A stretch of DNA of 64,000 nucleotides, taken from a virus. Shown here one piece after another: positions 39,210-45,935 of the stretch. The notes below the pieces were generated by a model that saw only the letters and a program-made list of their open reading frames with translations, searched no databases and was not told where the DNA came from. Positions within the stretch are counted from its first letter, which is position 1. Each line of letters starts with the position of its first letter. Made by a program: the position numbers and the translations under genes. The stretch spans positions 186,001 through 250,000 of the IMG/VR virus record IMGVR_UViG_3300046665_000548. One strand, given 5' to 3'.

Positions 39210-39230
39210 GCGAATCTCCGTGATAGCCAT

Positions 39231-39258
39231 AGACTACCACGGATAATTCTTTCGTCAA
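39231..39258 (-). promoter_or_regulatory. Sigma70-like promoter
   Basis: Minus strand TTGACG (39253-39258), 16-bp spacer ending TGG, TAGTCT (39231-39236). Confidence 0.65.
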
Positions 39259-39264
39259 CTGTTT

Positions 39265-39837
39265 TTACAGCAATCCACGAAAAGTCAGGCTGATTCGCGG
39301 CTTCGCCTCGAAATCCGCCTTCGGGATACGATGCTGGTGCGTATCCTGCATTCCTGCACGCATCAGGGCGAGCGATCCCGATTCGAGCATCAGCGTTTCG
39401 ACCGGGCCAAATTCACCCTTGTCGCCCTTGCCAGTGCTCTTGCGCAGAACTTTACGGAACTGAATGTTCCGCCCCTGCCCGACCGTGAGGATAGCGATAG
39501 GCAGCGAGTGATCGATACCCGGATCATCATCCTCGTGCCAGCCAAGCCAATCGCGCTTTCCTTCGTAGCCATTCAGAAAACAGCCACTGAAAAATCCGTG
39601 CCCGCCAGCCTTGAGCCGGTCGCGAGCAACGTCGATCAGGACATGCGAGGGACGCGGATGATACGTACGCTCACCTGCGCCGCGCCCATACGTGTACGAG
39701 CGACCAAGCGTGTTGGTCCAATACTCGCGACGCGGCGCGTCGGGTCGCTGCTCCCAATCTAGTTCTCCCCACAAGCGGGTGAACCATGCATCGGGGTGTT
39801 CAGCAAATCCGGGTATGTATGTGACCGGAGCATCCAT
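39265..39837 (-). CDS. alkB: AlkB-like Fe(II)/2-oxoglutarate dioxygenase
   Basis: 190 residues. 'WLGWHEDDDPGIDHSLPIAI' holds the HxD iron ligands, 'DTHQHRIPKADFEAKPRISL' the second His and the start of the RxxxxxR 2-oxoglutarate site ('RISLTFR'), and 'NTLGRSYTYGRGAGERTYHP' the substrate lid. AlkB reverses N1-methyladenine and N3-methylcytosine in nucleic acids. In phage it may repair DNA or RNA. Shine-Dalgarno is weak. Confidence 0.9.
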   Translation of the reverse strand: MDAPVTYIPGFAEHPDAWFTRLWGELDWEQRPDAPRREYWTNTLGRSYTYGRGAGERTYHPRPSHVLIDVARDRLKAGGHGFFSGCFLNGYEGKRDWLGWHEDDDPGIDHSLPIAILTVGQGRNIQFRKVLRKSTGKGDKGEFGPVETLMLESGSLALMRAGMQDTHQHRIPKADFEAKPRISLTFRGLL

Positions 39838-39859
39838 CGTCGTTGTCCTATGTTAAAAG

Positions 39860-40083
39860 CAGAAAAGGCCACCCGAAGGCAGCCTTCTCCGGACGAAATG
39901 AGTCGCGCTGAACTAAGCCGTAGCTGTTTCAACCACTCAAACTAACTCTCGCTTCGAGCCAGCAGGCTGTTTTACAAGGGAGCCCACCCCTCCATTCACA
40001 TTCTCAGTTTTAAGCCGAAGGTAGGTTTTTCAAAAAAGTACCGAGAGACTTACATCTGAGTTCTCCGTGATTGTTTCTGTTAG
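39860..40083 (-). ncRNA. Candidate small RNA with own promoter and terminator
   Basis: A promoter (40088-40115) fires into about 220 bases without an ORF, ending in a hairpin (39863-39890, GAAGGCTGCC-ttc-GGGTGGCCTTTTC) before the alkB gene. Early in the transcript CGGAG is followed by ATGTAA, a start codon immediately followed by a stop. It could be an independent RNA or a regulated alkB leader. Confidence 0.45.
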
Positions 40084-40087
40084 ATTA

Positions 40088-40115
40088 AACATACCACGAA
40101 TCAGAAGAACGTCAA
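40088..40115 (-). promoter_or_regulatory. Sigma70-like promoter of the 39.9-kb RNA
   Basis: Minus strand TTGACG (40110-40115), 16-bp spacer ending TGG, TATGTT (40088-40093). Confidence 0.7.
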
Positions 40116-40184
40116 GCAGTTTTATACGAGACGGTTCTGTTTTATTGCGGCCTCGACAAAACTACTGAATATAGTGGACGCAAT

Positions 40185-41441
40185 TTAAGAGACGCCACGC
40201 CTGACAACATAACTCGGTTCAGTCACGCCAAGGCGCGCATCACCCCGTTGATGATCATCGATCCAGCGAATCATGCGTTCGCAGCGTTCGCAGAAGCCAA
40301 CGCCGTCTTCCATAATCAACGGAACATGGCGACACACGTATGGAAGTTTGTTGCCATACTCAATGACCCGATAGTGACCTCGAACCTGATGGAGAGCCCT
40401 TTGCGCGTGCGTGGCCGCTTTATCGAGGCTGCGCGAGACAGTCTTGACCGCCTTGCTTTTCGGAACGTTGATCTTCACCACCGAATGGTCGAAATATTTC
40501 AGACGATGCGCCCCAACTGTTCGCTCGCCCTTCCGACCTTTTACGTCGCGCACGGTTGTGGGAGCATCATTCATGCTGCCTAGCAAACAAATCAGATATC
40601 TCAGAACTCCGGCGCGCTCCTGCATATCGCTGGAGACGAGCTTCATAAAGGTCCCGCGCTTTTTCGGATCGGAATAATGTGATTCCCAAAGCGGTTCAGG
40701 AACAGCGGCTACCTTGAACTGTGCCCAAGCTGGTGGAACTGCGCGAACCTGATCAGAAGACAGTTCTCCATCTGGCTCGTAAATTCCGACGAGCGCAAAC
40801 TCCGGGTCTAACATGGTGTCAACCAACTTATCCCCGACGACGATTTGACCACGCAACGGAACTGCGCCGTCGATCAAAGAATAGGTCGGTGATTTGAGAA
40901 TAGTCGAGCCCGTAACCTGTCGGAACGATGTCCCCTCGGGATCGAAGACCATAACAGAAGGAGACGGGACAATCTCGGCCTCACTCCAGGCATCGTCTGA
41001 CCCATCCCAGGTCGATTCTGGTTCTTTGTTGAGGTAAACAAATTCGGTCGCAATCCAGCGAGTGCTGTCGGGCTCGCGCTGCAAGAGATAGCCCGCTCGC
41101 GGACTTACTTGTGAAGGATCAAACGGATTCTGGAGAGTGCTCATGGCTTCGAACTCTCGCACCTTTACGTGCAAATCTAGTTCAAGCCAGATGCTATCAT
41201 AAGGGAGACGAGCCAATACTGCCCATGTACCAATCTTCTGCCTCTCATGAGCCAAATGGCATGTGAGACGCACCATGTCGTCGTCAACGACAAACCGCCG
41301 AGCACGTCGCAACGCTTCGCGATATCTGCGAAGATTGAACTGGAAGGTCGGATTGTTCTTCGAACCCTTCCAGCCCTTGAAAAGAAATCGGTGCACGTCA
41401 TCCATCATAGGGAAGAGCGCGTCGGTGGTTTCTTGCGACAT
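40185..41441 (-). CDS. Large hypothetical protein with Cys pairs near the C-terminus
   Basis: 418 residues, soluble. The C-terminal third has 'ALHQVRGHYRVIEYGNKLPY' and 'FCERCERMIRWIDD', possibly a zinc site together with 'VCRHVP'. The rest has no recognised motif. Single gene between two promoter regions. Function unknown. Confidence 0.6.
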   Translation of the reverse strand: MSQETTDALFPMMDDVHRFLFKGWKGSKNNPTFQFNLRRYREALRRARRFVVDDDMVRLTCHLAHERQKIGTWAVLARLPYDSIWLELDLHVKVREFEAMSTLQNPFDPSQVSPRAGYLLQREPDSTRWIATEFVYLNKEPESTWDGSDDAWSEAEIVPSPSVMVFDPEGTSFRQVTGSTILKSPTYSLIDGAVPLRGQIVVGDKLVDTMLDPEFALVGIYEPDGELSSDQVRAVPPAWAQFKVAAVPEPLWESHYSDPKKRGTFMKLVSSDMQERAGVLRYLICLLGSMNDAPTTVRDVKGRKGERTVGAHRLKYFDHSVVKINVPKSKAVKTVSRSLDKAATHAQRALHQVRGHYRVIEYGNKLPYVCRHVPLIMEDGVGFCERCERMIRWIDDHQRGDARLGVTEPSYVVRRGVS

Positions 41442-41466
41442 CAGTGCACCAAATGACTTTTGAGCG

Positions 41467-41661
41467 TTAAACGGCGCAGATCAGACCGTCGTTCTGCGCG
41501 CCCGCGATGATGTCCTCGGCATAACGATGCTCGATACAGACACTATCGCCCATCATCATAGCATCTTCGGGGATATTTTCATCCACCCATTCCTGCCCAG
41601 CCGGGCTTGCGGGCGTCATCTTCACGATAGAGCCATGGTTTTCGAAGCGAAGATCGGTCAT
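41467..41661 (-). CDS. Small conserved-type phage protein
   Basis: 64 residues from ATG 41661 (GGAGG upstream). 'GQEWVDENIPEDAMMMGDSV' and 'IEHRYAEDIIAGAQNDGL' match a small phage family (W-x-x-EN ... RY-x-x-DI-x-x-G-x-x-x-DGL) of unknown function that I know only as a pattern. Confidence 0.6.
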   Translation of the reverse strand: MTDLRFENHGSIVKMTPASPAGQEWVDENIPEDAMMMGDSVCIEHRYAEDIIAGAQNDGLICAV

Positions 41662-41690
41662 TGTGTCCTCCGTTGTCCGTCTGTCCACGC

Positions 41691-41718
41691 AAAATGCCAG
41701 AAATCGTAAATCTGTCAA
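41691..41718 (-). promoter_or_regulatory. Sigma70-like promoter
   Basis: Minus strand TTGACA (41713-41718), 16-bp spacer ending TGG, CATTTT (41691-41696). Confidence 0.6.
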
Positions 41719-41845
41719 GCATTAAGCACAGTTTTGGTCAGTCTACAGTAATTTTTTGGTAAACCGGTCTTGACCGAGAAGTGTTCCTGACGTAGAGAAC
41801 ACAAGTCAACATTTGAGTGACACCACGCAGGATTAGGAGAGAAGA

Positions 41846-43447
41846 GTGGATCAACTGAGCCCATTTCGTGAAATCGACTGGCAAAAAGAAGATGTTCAGG
41901 TGGAGCGCGCTGGTAAGCGCATCATCCTTCCGGGCGAGCCCGGCGAGATGCCTATCGATGATGCTATCAATGCGCTTCATCGAGTCAAAACCGACGAAGA
42001 GCAGCAGTTCAACGTTCACGAGGTGATCGACGCACATCCGGTCGATGCCATTGTGTCTTTCGTCGCTGCAATGCGTTCGATCTATGGATGGGCATCGGCA
42101 GTCCCGACCCCCGGTTTCTTCGGCCCCCGTCCGCCGCAGATGATCTCCATCAAGACCGGCCCCGACGCAGACGACGTGATCCAGGTGCCGTGGGGCAGCT
42201 TCAAGCTCCCGAATGTCGAGAACCTGATTCAGGTCGCGAACCAAGAGCATGAAGGACGCCCAGTCCTCATCATCCACGGAACGGTGCGCAAGAAAGAGCG
42301 CGGTGTTTTGCTCGAACTGGCCAAGCTCACCCGTGAATTCTTGAAGACTCATTCGATCTTCAAGGGCAAGGCATTCACCATTCCAGTGGATGAAGACGGC
42401 GACCTCGAAGTGATGGAGCCGCCGACCTTCATGGACGTAGCCAGCGCGAAGCGCGATCAGCTTCTGCTGAACGATGAGGTGATCCGGCAGGTCGAGACCT
42501 CGCTGTGGGGACCGATCCAGCATACCGCCCTTTGCCGTCAGCATCAGATTCCGCTGAAGCGTGGTGTTCTGCTTGAAGGCCCGTACGGCTGCGGCAAGTC
42601 TCTGACTGCCTCGATCACGGCCAAGCTCGCTCAGGACAACGGCTGGACCTTCGTCAACCTCGACAAGGTGCAGGGTCTCAAAGCGGCACTGGAATTCGCA
42701 GTGCGCTATCAGCCCGCCGTGGTCTTCGCGGAAGATATCGACCGCATCATGGAAGAGCGCGACGAAGAAGCGAACGATCTGATCAATACCATCGATGGCG
42801 TTCTGTCGAAGAATGCCGAAGTCATGGTGGTGCTGACGACGAACCACGTCGAGAAGATTCAGCCCGTCATGCTGCGCCCCGGTCGTCTGGATGCGGTCAT
42901 TCGTATTCCGGCTCCGGATGCGGCGACGGTCGAGAAGCTGGTTCATTTCTACGGGCGCAACCTGATCGACAAGGACTCCGATCTGTCCAGCGTTGGTAAG
43001 GAACTCGAAGGTCAGATTCCGGCAACCATTCGGGAAGTGGTCGAGCGTTCGAAGCTGGCGATGGTCGTTCGCGGCGAGACGAGTGTTTCGGGTGAAGCAC
43101 TGCTCGTTACTGCTCAGGGCATGACCCAGCATCTGGCCCTGCTCAACGCGCCAGTCGAAGAGAAGACCGATGCTGACCGTCTGTGGGATGCTCTCGGAAG
43201 CCTCATCGGCGGCCAGACCGGCAGCGGCCAGACTCCGCAACAGCTAGCAAACGCTGTGACGAACACGGTGTCAAATGCCACTGTGCAGACCGCGCGCAAG
43301 ATCGACCGCGCGGTGGACTCCATCGGTCAAGTTGCGATGGGCGGAGCCGCTGCGGTGGTCGAGCGCGTTGATCAGGCGGAGAAGCGTCTCGGCGCGAAGA
43401 TTGCCGATCCCGCGCCGAAGAAGAAGAGCGCCGCATTCGACCGCTAA
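41846..43447 (+). CDS. AAA+ ATPase (FtsH/Cdc48-like module)
   Basis: 533 residues from GTG 41846 with AGGAGAG upstream. The ATPase core lies at about 200-400: 'GVLLEGPYGCGKSLTASITA' (Walker A), 'AVVFAEDIDRIMEER' (Walker B with sensor residues), 'VVLTTNHVEKIQPVMLRPGR' (sensor 1 and arginine region). The N-terminal 190 residues are unique, the C-terminal 100 are helical and repetitive ('IDRAVDSIGQVAMGGAAAVV'). No protease domain, so it probably remodels or unfolds a partner. Strong terminator after it. Confidence 0.85.
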   Translation: MDQLSPFREIDWQKEDVQVERAGKRIILPGEPGEMPIDDAINALHRVKTDEEQQFNVHEVIDAHPVDAIVSFVAAMRSIYGWASAVPTPGFFGPRPPQMISIKTGPDADDVIQVPWGSFKLPNVENLIQVANQEHEGRPVLIIHGTVRKKERGVLLELAKLTREFLKTHSIFKGKAFTIPVDEDGDLEVMEPPTFMDVASAKRDQLLLNDEVIRQVETSLWGPIQHTALCRQHQIPLKRGVLLEGPYGCGKSLTASITAKLAQDNGWTFVNLDKVQGLKAALEFAVRYQPAVVFAEDIDRIMEERDEEANDLINTIDGVLSKNAEVMVVLTTNHVEKIQPVMLRPGRLDAVIRIPAPDAATVEKLVHFYGRNLIDKDSDLSSVGKELEGQIPATIREVVERSKLAMVVRGETSVSGEALLVTAQGMTQHLALLNAPVEEKTDADRLWDALGSLIGGQTGSGQTPQQLANAVTNTVSNATVQTARKIDRAVDSIGQVAMGGAAAVVERVDQAEKRLGAKIADPAPKKKSAAFDR

Positions 43448-43460
43448 GAACGAGAATGAG

Positions 43461-43486
43461 AACGGCGGCTTCGGCCGCCGTTTTTC
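43461..43486 (+). terminator. Intrinsic terminator of the AAA+ gene
   Basis: AACGGCGGC-ttcg-GCCGCCGTTTTT, 14 bp after the stop. Confidence 0.9.
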
Positions 43487-43509
43487 GTTTGACAGAAAGG
43501 TAGAGCGCC

Positions 43510-43653
43510 ATGGCTATCAGTAAAACTGAAGAGAAATTGAAAGAATTTCAACAGGCATTGAAAGACACTGGTGTAATCGCCCCTTGGCGAGCAGAATCCA
43601 TAGCTAACTTGCTCAAAGAATACGTCGATTTGAGACTGCAAGAGGAAAAGTGA
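43510..43653 (+). CDS. Small helical protein upstream of the regulator
   Basis: 47 residues, AAAGGTAGAG before the ATG. Highly charged helix ('TEEKLKEFQQALKDTG', 'IANLLKEYVDLRLQEEK'). Its stop is directly followed by the next ATG (TGAATG), so it is coupled to the regulator gene. Function unknown. Confidence 0.5.
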   Translation: MAISKTEEKLKEFQQALKDTGVIAPWRAESIANLLKEYVDLRLQEEK

Positions 43654-44022
43654 ATGTCCGTTCGTTCAGCAACCGGTCACGACAAAATCATTGGGCAGAA
43701 GATCAGAGCCCGCCGTCTCATCGAAAAGATGTCCCAGGAGACGTTGGGAGAAAAGATCGGCGTATCCTTTCAGCAAGTGCAGAAATATGAGAAGGGCACG
43801 AATCGCGTCAGCTACTCCAGGCTGGTGCAGATTGCAGACACGTTAAACGAAGGCGTTTCGTTCTTCACCGAGGATACCAGCACGGTCAGTGAAGAAGGCC
43901 GCGCGATCCAGGAGGCAATGGCCCAGCCTGACGTTCAAAAAATTGCGCTCAGTGTTATGAGGATGACGCCTGTGATGAGAAAGGCGATCCTCGACTTCGT
44001 GAAGACACTCGAAGCCAGTTGA
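43654..44022 (+). CDS. Cro/C1-type helix-turn-helix regulator
   Basis: 122 residues. HTH_3 at 12-68: 'GQKIRARRLIEKMSQETLGE' and 'KIGVSFQQVQKYEKGTNRVS', then 'YSRLVQIADTLNEGVSFF', a form common in Rhizobiales chromosomes. The C-terminal helices may dimerise. It may regulate phage or host genes. First regulator-type gene of the 43.5-44.4 kb cluster; operator not identified. Confidence 0.85.
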   Translation: MSVRSATGHDKIIGQKIRARRLIEKMSQETLGEKIGVSFQQVQKYEKGTNRVSYSRLVQIADTLNEGVSFFTEDTSTVSEEGRAIQEAMAQPDVQKIALSVMRMTPVMRKAILDFVKTLEAS

Positions 44023-44032
44023 GGAGTGTGCG

Positions 44033-44272
44033 GTGAAAGAAGCCGACGAAATAACGCTGTTGCGTGAAGCGTTGAAGAATATGCTCGGACGAATTGAGAT
44101 CATGAAATTGAACTCGCCATTCGGCGGTGATCCTCAATCCGAAGACGAACGTATTGCGCTTTGCTTGTCGGAGAACCGTTTTCCTTACCCGCCTTACGGA
44201 GAACTCAAGAAATTTGAGTTAGAAGATTTCCGGCAGGCGTATGCGGAATTTGAAAAAAGGGGACGCACGTGA
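44033..44272 (+). CDS. Small hypothetical protein
   Basis: 79 residues from GTG 44033 (GAGGAG upstream). Helical N-terminus ('EITLLREALKNMLGRIEIM') and acidic C-terminus. Stop overlaps the next start (GTGA). Function unknown. Confidence 0.5.
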   Translation: MKEADEITLLREALKNMLGRIEIMKLNSPFGGDPQSEDERIALCLSENRFPYPPYGELKKFELEDFRQAYAEFEKRGRT

Positions 44273-44373
44273 ACCGGATAGCAAAGCTGTTTTTGATCTA
44301 TTTCGGAATTGCGGTCATATCAGCAGTGACGTTCTTGATCGGCTACGAAATCCACGTAATTCTTCATCTCTGA
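44269..44373 (+). CDS. Tiny membrane protein
   Basis: 34 residues from GTG 44269, overlapping the previous stop as GTGA. One hydrophobic helix 'FLIYFGIAVISAVTFLIGY'. Ends 3 bp before the convergent tRNA-like RNA. Function unknown. Confidence 0.45.
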   Translation: MNRIAKLFLIYFGIAVISAVTFLIGYEIHVILHL

Positions 44374-44376
44374 TAG

Positions 44377-44591
44377 TGGTGGAGGCGACGGGATTCGAAC
44401 CCGCGACGCAGCCAGCACCCAAGCATTACCAAGGGCTGAAATTGGGTTTAGAACAGCGTTTCGCCGTATACCATTCACCATAGCACACGGCTGTATCGAA
44501 ACGTCCCCGCTTCCATTTAACTAGCTGCCAGTTTTACCTGGACCGGCATCCTGTTCTCCGGTGCTCTGCCGAGCGCTGAGCATTCGCCCCC
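44377..44591 (-). ncRNA. 215-nt RNA with tRNA-Ala-type ends (tmRNA-like or interrupted tRNA)
   Basis: Last RNA of the minus-strand tRNA array. The 5' GGGGGCG pairs with CGCCTCC-ACCA at the 3' end, giving a seven-pair acceptor with G3:U70 and A73, the alanine identity set. A T arm GCGGG-TTCGAAT-CCCGT is perfect. There is no anticodon arm; instead AGCACC (44560-44565) pairs with GGTGCT (44414-44419), extendable by GCAG/CTGC, enclosing about 140 nt that includes the hairpin CGTTTCG/CGAAACG. A D-arm-like GCTC...GAGC competes with this helix. The architecture (acceptor, T arm, long P2 helix) matches tmRNA; a short frame ending 'KLAAS' stop is present but weak evidence for a tag. Alternatively a tRNA-Ala with an insertion. 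Confidence 0.5.
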
Positions 44592-44612
44592 TAAGGGTTT
44601 ATTTGCGTATTC

Positions 44613-44687
44613 TGGAGGTTGAGGTGGGGATCGAACCCACTCGTGGAGGTTTTGCAGACCTCAGCGTTCCCATTTCGCCACTCAACC
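44613..44687 (-). tRNA. tRNA-Cys (GCA), copy 2
   Basis: Acceptor GGTTGAG/CTCAACC, U73, encoded CCA. Anticodon stem GAGGT/ACCTC with loop CTGCAAA. T arm GTGGG-TTCGATC-CCCAC. U73 is the cysteine identity base. Confidence 0.92.
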
Positions 44688-44688
44688 G

Positions 44689-44764
44689 TCAACGCGACAG
44701 GATTCGAACCTGTGATCCCCAGTCTCCCGAACTGGTAGGGACGGCCAGACTCCCCTACGCGCTG
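44689..44764 (-). tRNA. tRNA-Pro, anticodon read as GGG with unusual C33
   Basis: Acceptor CAGCGCG/CGCGTTG with A73, no encoded CCA. Anticodon stem CCAGT/ACTGG closes the loop TCGGGAG, giving GGG with C33; if four pairs form instead, the loop starts TTCGGGA as in Pro-CGG. T arm ACAGG-TTCGAAT-CCTGT. Proline fits the C1-G72 start. Confidence 0.8.
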
Positions 44765-44772
44765 TAACTCAA

Positions 44773-44979
44773 TTAGTCTAGCTTGAACCGCTCTGCGACA
44801 GGCAGACGGCGATAGCGCTCGATAACTCCGCTATAGAATTTGATAGCTTCGAGCGCGATCTCTCTGACTTCAACTAGGCTGTCGGCTTCGACGCAAAAGT
44901 AAGGCGAACTACTCGACATAGCCACCCAACGGCCCGGTTCGTATTCTCTGACGGTGACCGTCACGATGTTATCCGTCAT
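44773..44979 (-). CDS. Small protein within the tRNA array (HicB-like outline)
   Basis: 68 residues from ATG 44979 (AGGGGA upstream). 'VTVREYEPGRWVAMSSSSPY' and 'SLVEVREIALEAIKFY' have the beta-beta-alpha outline of HicB/DUF1902-like proteins, but no HicA toxin is adjacent. Sits between tRNA-Cys and tRNA-Pro and must be processed out of the same transcript. Confidence 0.5.
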   Translation of the reverse strand: MTDNIVTVTVREYEPGRWVAMSSSSPYFCVEADSLVEVREIALEAIKFYSGVIERYRRLPVAERFKLD

Positions 44980-45000
44980 GACGGTCCCCTTCAAAACCTA

Positions 45001-45077
45001 TGGAGTCGGCGGCAGGACTTGAACCTGCATACTCCGGGTTTGCAACCCGGCTGACTAGCCATTCTCAACACGCCGAC
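45001..45077 (-). tRNA. tRNA-Cys (GCA), copy 1
   Basis: Acceptor GTCGGCG/CGCCGAC, U73, CCA encoded. Anticodon stem CCGGG/CCCGG, loop TTGCAAA. T arm with loop TTCAAGT. A second Cys tRNA is at 44613; the two bodies are clearly different. Confidence 0.92.
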
Positions 45078-45078
45078 G

Positions 45079-45153
45079 TGGTGACGGAACCTGGGATCGA
45101 ACCAGGGACATGCGCCGTATGAAAGCGCCGCTCTACCGCTGAGCTATACCGCC
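45079..45153 (-). tRNA. tRNA with CAT anticodon (Met, or Ile if modified)
   Basis: 5' GGCGGTA, D arm GCTC-AGCGGTA-GAGC, anticodon stem GCGCT/GGCGC with loop TTCATAC, T arm CCTGG-TTCGATC-CCAGG, ACCA encoded. One T-T mismatch in the acceptor. Whether it is elongator Met or lysidine-modified Ile cannot be told. Confidence 0.88.
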
Positions 45154-45160
45154 GAAAGCA

Positions 45161-45246
45161 TTGTTCGTGACCCACCGGACTACTCAAAGGACCGGGAGGC
45201 TGTCCTTGTCCATATGAGAGTTTGCCTCCCGATGGGTCTCGAACAA
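45161..45246 (-). ncRNA. Structured non-tRNA element inside the tRNA array
   Basis: 86 nt fold into a long bulged stem: TTGTTCG/CGAACAA at the ends, then GACCCA/TGGGTC, then GGGAGGC/GCCTCCC. The loop side contains AAGGAC, which can pair with GTCCTT on the other arm. It has no anticodon, no T arm and no ORF. It lies between tRNA-Pro(CGG) and tRNA-Met at normal tRNA spacing. Confidence 0.5.
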
Positions 45247-45261
45247 CGCTCTATTAACTTG

Positions 45262-45338
45262 TGGTCAGGGTGGCAGGCTACGACCCTGCGATTTCCTCTT
45301 CCCGAAAGAGGCGGATTACCAGACTTTCCCACACCCTG
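45262..45338 (-). tRNA. tRNA-Pro (CGG)
   Basis: Acceptor CAGGGTG/CACCCTG with ACCA. Anticodon stem CCTCT/AGAGG, loop TTCGGGA. T arm GCAGG-GTCGTAG-CCTGC; the first T-loop base is G rather than T. Confidence 0.9.
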
Positions 45339-45352
45339 TAACTCTGTATGCT

Positions 45353-45438
45353 TGGTGCGGCCAAGAGGACTCGAACCTCCACTCTTTTTGGGAACTACCA
45401 CCTCAAGGTAGCGCGTCTACCAGTTCCGCCATGGCCGC
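45353..45438 (-). tRNA. tRNA-Leu (GAG)
   Basis: Class II body: acceptor GCGGCCA/TGGCCGC, A73, CCA encoded; anticodon stem CTACC/GGTAG with loop TTGAGGT; long variable arm; T arm GGAGG-TTCGAGT-CCTCT. Confidence 0.93.
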
Positions 45439-45462
45439 ATTCGTGGTGTTAGATGTGCTCTG

Positions 45463-45537
45463 TCAGGCGTCTCGGATTCGAACCGAGGATACTCCTGTAC
45501 CCAAAACAGGCGGATTACCAGACTTTCCCAACGCCTG
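45463..45537 (-). tRNA. tRNA-Pro (TGG) inside a 23-bp precursor stem
   Basis: Acceptor CAGGCGT/ACGCCTG, anticodon stem CCTGT/ACAGG with loop TTTGGGT, T arm CTCGG-TTCGAAT-CCGAG, no encoded CCA. The acceptor extends outward without interruption to 45448 and 45553, 23 base pairs with one G-U, so the precursor has a long double strand. Confidence 0.93.
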
Positions 45538-45590
45538 ACAGAACACATCTAACGCACGCGACTAGAGTAATCTCTTGCTCCAGTCAGTAT

Positions 45591-45678
45591 TGGTGGGCGG
45601 AGTAGGACTCGAACCTACGTAGGTTTTGAAGCCGGGAGGTTTACAGCCTCCGCCGATTGCCGCTCCGGTCACCCGCCC
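45591..45678 (-). tRNA. tRNA-Tyr (GTA)
   Basis: First tRNA after the leader. Acceptor GGGCGGG/TCCGCCC, ACCA encoded, anticodon stem GGAGG/CCTCC with loop CTGTAAA, long variable arm typical of bacterial Tyr tRNA, T arm GTAGG-TTCGAGT-CCTAC. Confidence 0.93.
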
Positions 45679-45744
45679 ATGGAAGACGATCTCCGACTGT
45701 CCGCAGACAGTTCATCAATCGTCATCACTAAACTTTAGACAAAG

Positions 45745-45850
45745 AAAAACCCCGGTCAGATTTCTCTGCCGGGGCTCTTCTGCTTTCGGGTTCTGCTCGC
45801 TTACACCACCAAGATGCGCGCGACCAGCCCGAGGGCAGAAAGCCCCCTGG
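45745..45850 (-). promoter_or_regulatory. Putative attenuator of the tRNA array (terminator versus antiterminator)
   Basis: Terminator: on the minus strand CCCCGGCAGA-gaaa-TCTG-a-CCGGGG followed by TTTTT (45745-45774). Antiterminator: leader bases 45835-45850, containing CC-A-GGGG and TTTCTGC, pair with 45769-45783 (GCAGAAG and CCCCGG), sequestering the terminator's 5' arm. The two are mutually exclusive. The 28-codon ORF covers the distal antiterminator strand, so ribosome position can choose the structure. Confidence 0.6.
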
Positions 45851-45887
45851 TGGGATAGCACGGCATTGGGTAAAGAGCGTTGAACAT
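45801..45887 (-). CDS. Candidate 28-residue leader peptide of the tRNA array
   Basis: ATG 45887 has AGAGGAAG upstream and lies about 40 bases after a strong promoter. Sequence starts MFNA, then residues 5-12 are LYPMPCYP, and it ends in TAA 26 bases before the terminator stem. Those eight residues use only Leu, Tyr, Pro, Met and Cys, the identities of the ordinary tRNAs downstream. Codons CTT, TAC, CCA, ATG, CCG, TGC, TAT, CCC are readable by the array's GAG, GTA, TGG, CAT, CGG, GCA and GGG anticodons. Inferred to be a sensor of charging of these tRNAs. Confidence 0.65.
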   Translation of the reverse strand: MFNALYPMPCYPTRGLSALGLVARILVV

Positions 45888-45935
45888 CGAATTCTTCCTC
45901 TGACGCGTCCGGTTGGACCGTCTGACAGTTTTATT

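Noticed and set aside
41738-43240. 500-codon minus-strand ORF antisense to the AAA+ gene
   Set aside because: Shadow of the AAA+ ATPase reading frame; no ribosome site and no recognisable domain.
43654-44022. Possible lysogeny module around the Cro/C1-type regulator
   Set aside because: No integrase, attachment site or divergent cro-like gene is visible; the regulator alone does not show temperate growth.
44377-44470. A plain tRNA at the end of the array
   Set aside because: The T arm and acceptor 3' strand are canonical but no anticodon arm lies in the expected distance; the matching 5' acceptor strand is 200 bases away.
44460-44520. A tmRNA tag frame ending ...GTA AAA CTG GCA GCT AGT TAA
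   Set aside because: It ends in LAAS rather than LAA and overlaps a local hairpin, so it is reported only as a hint and not as a tag ORF.
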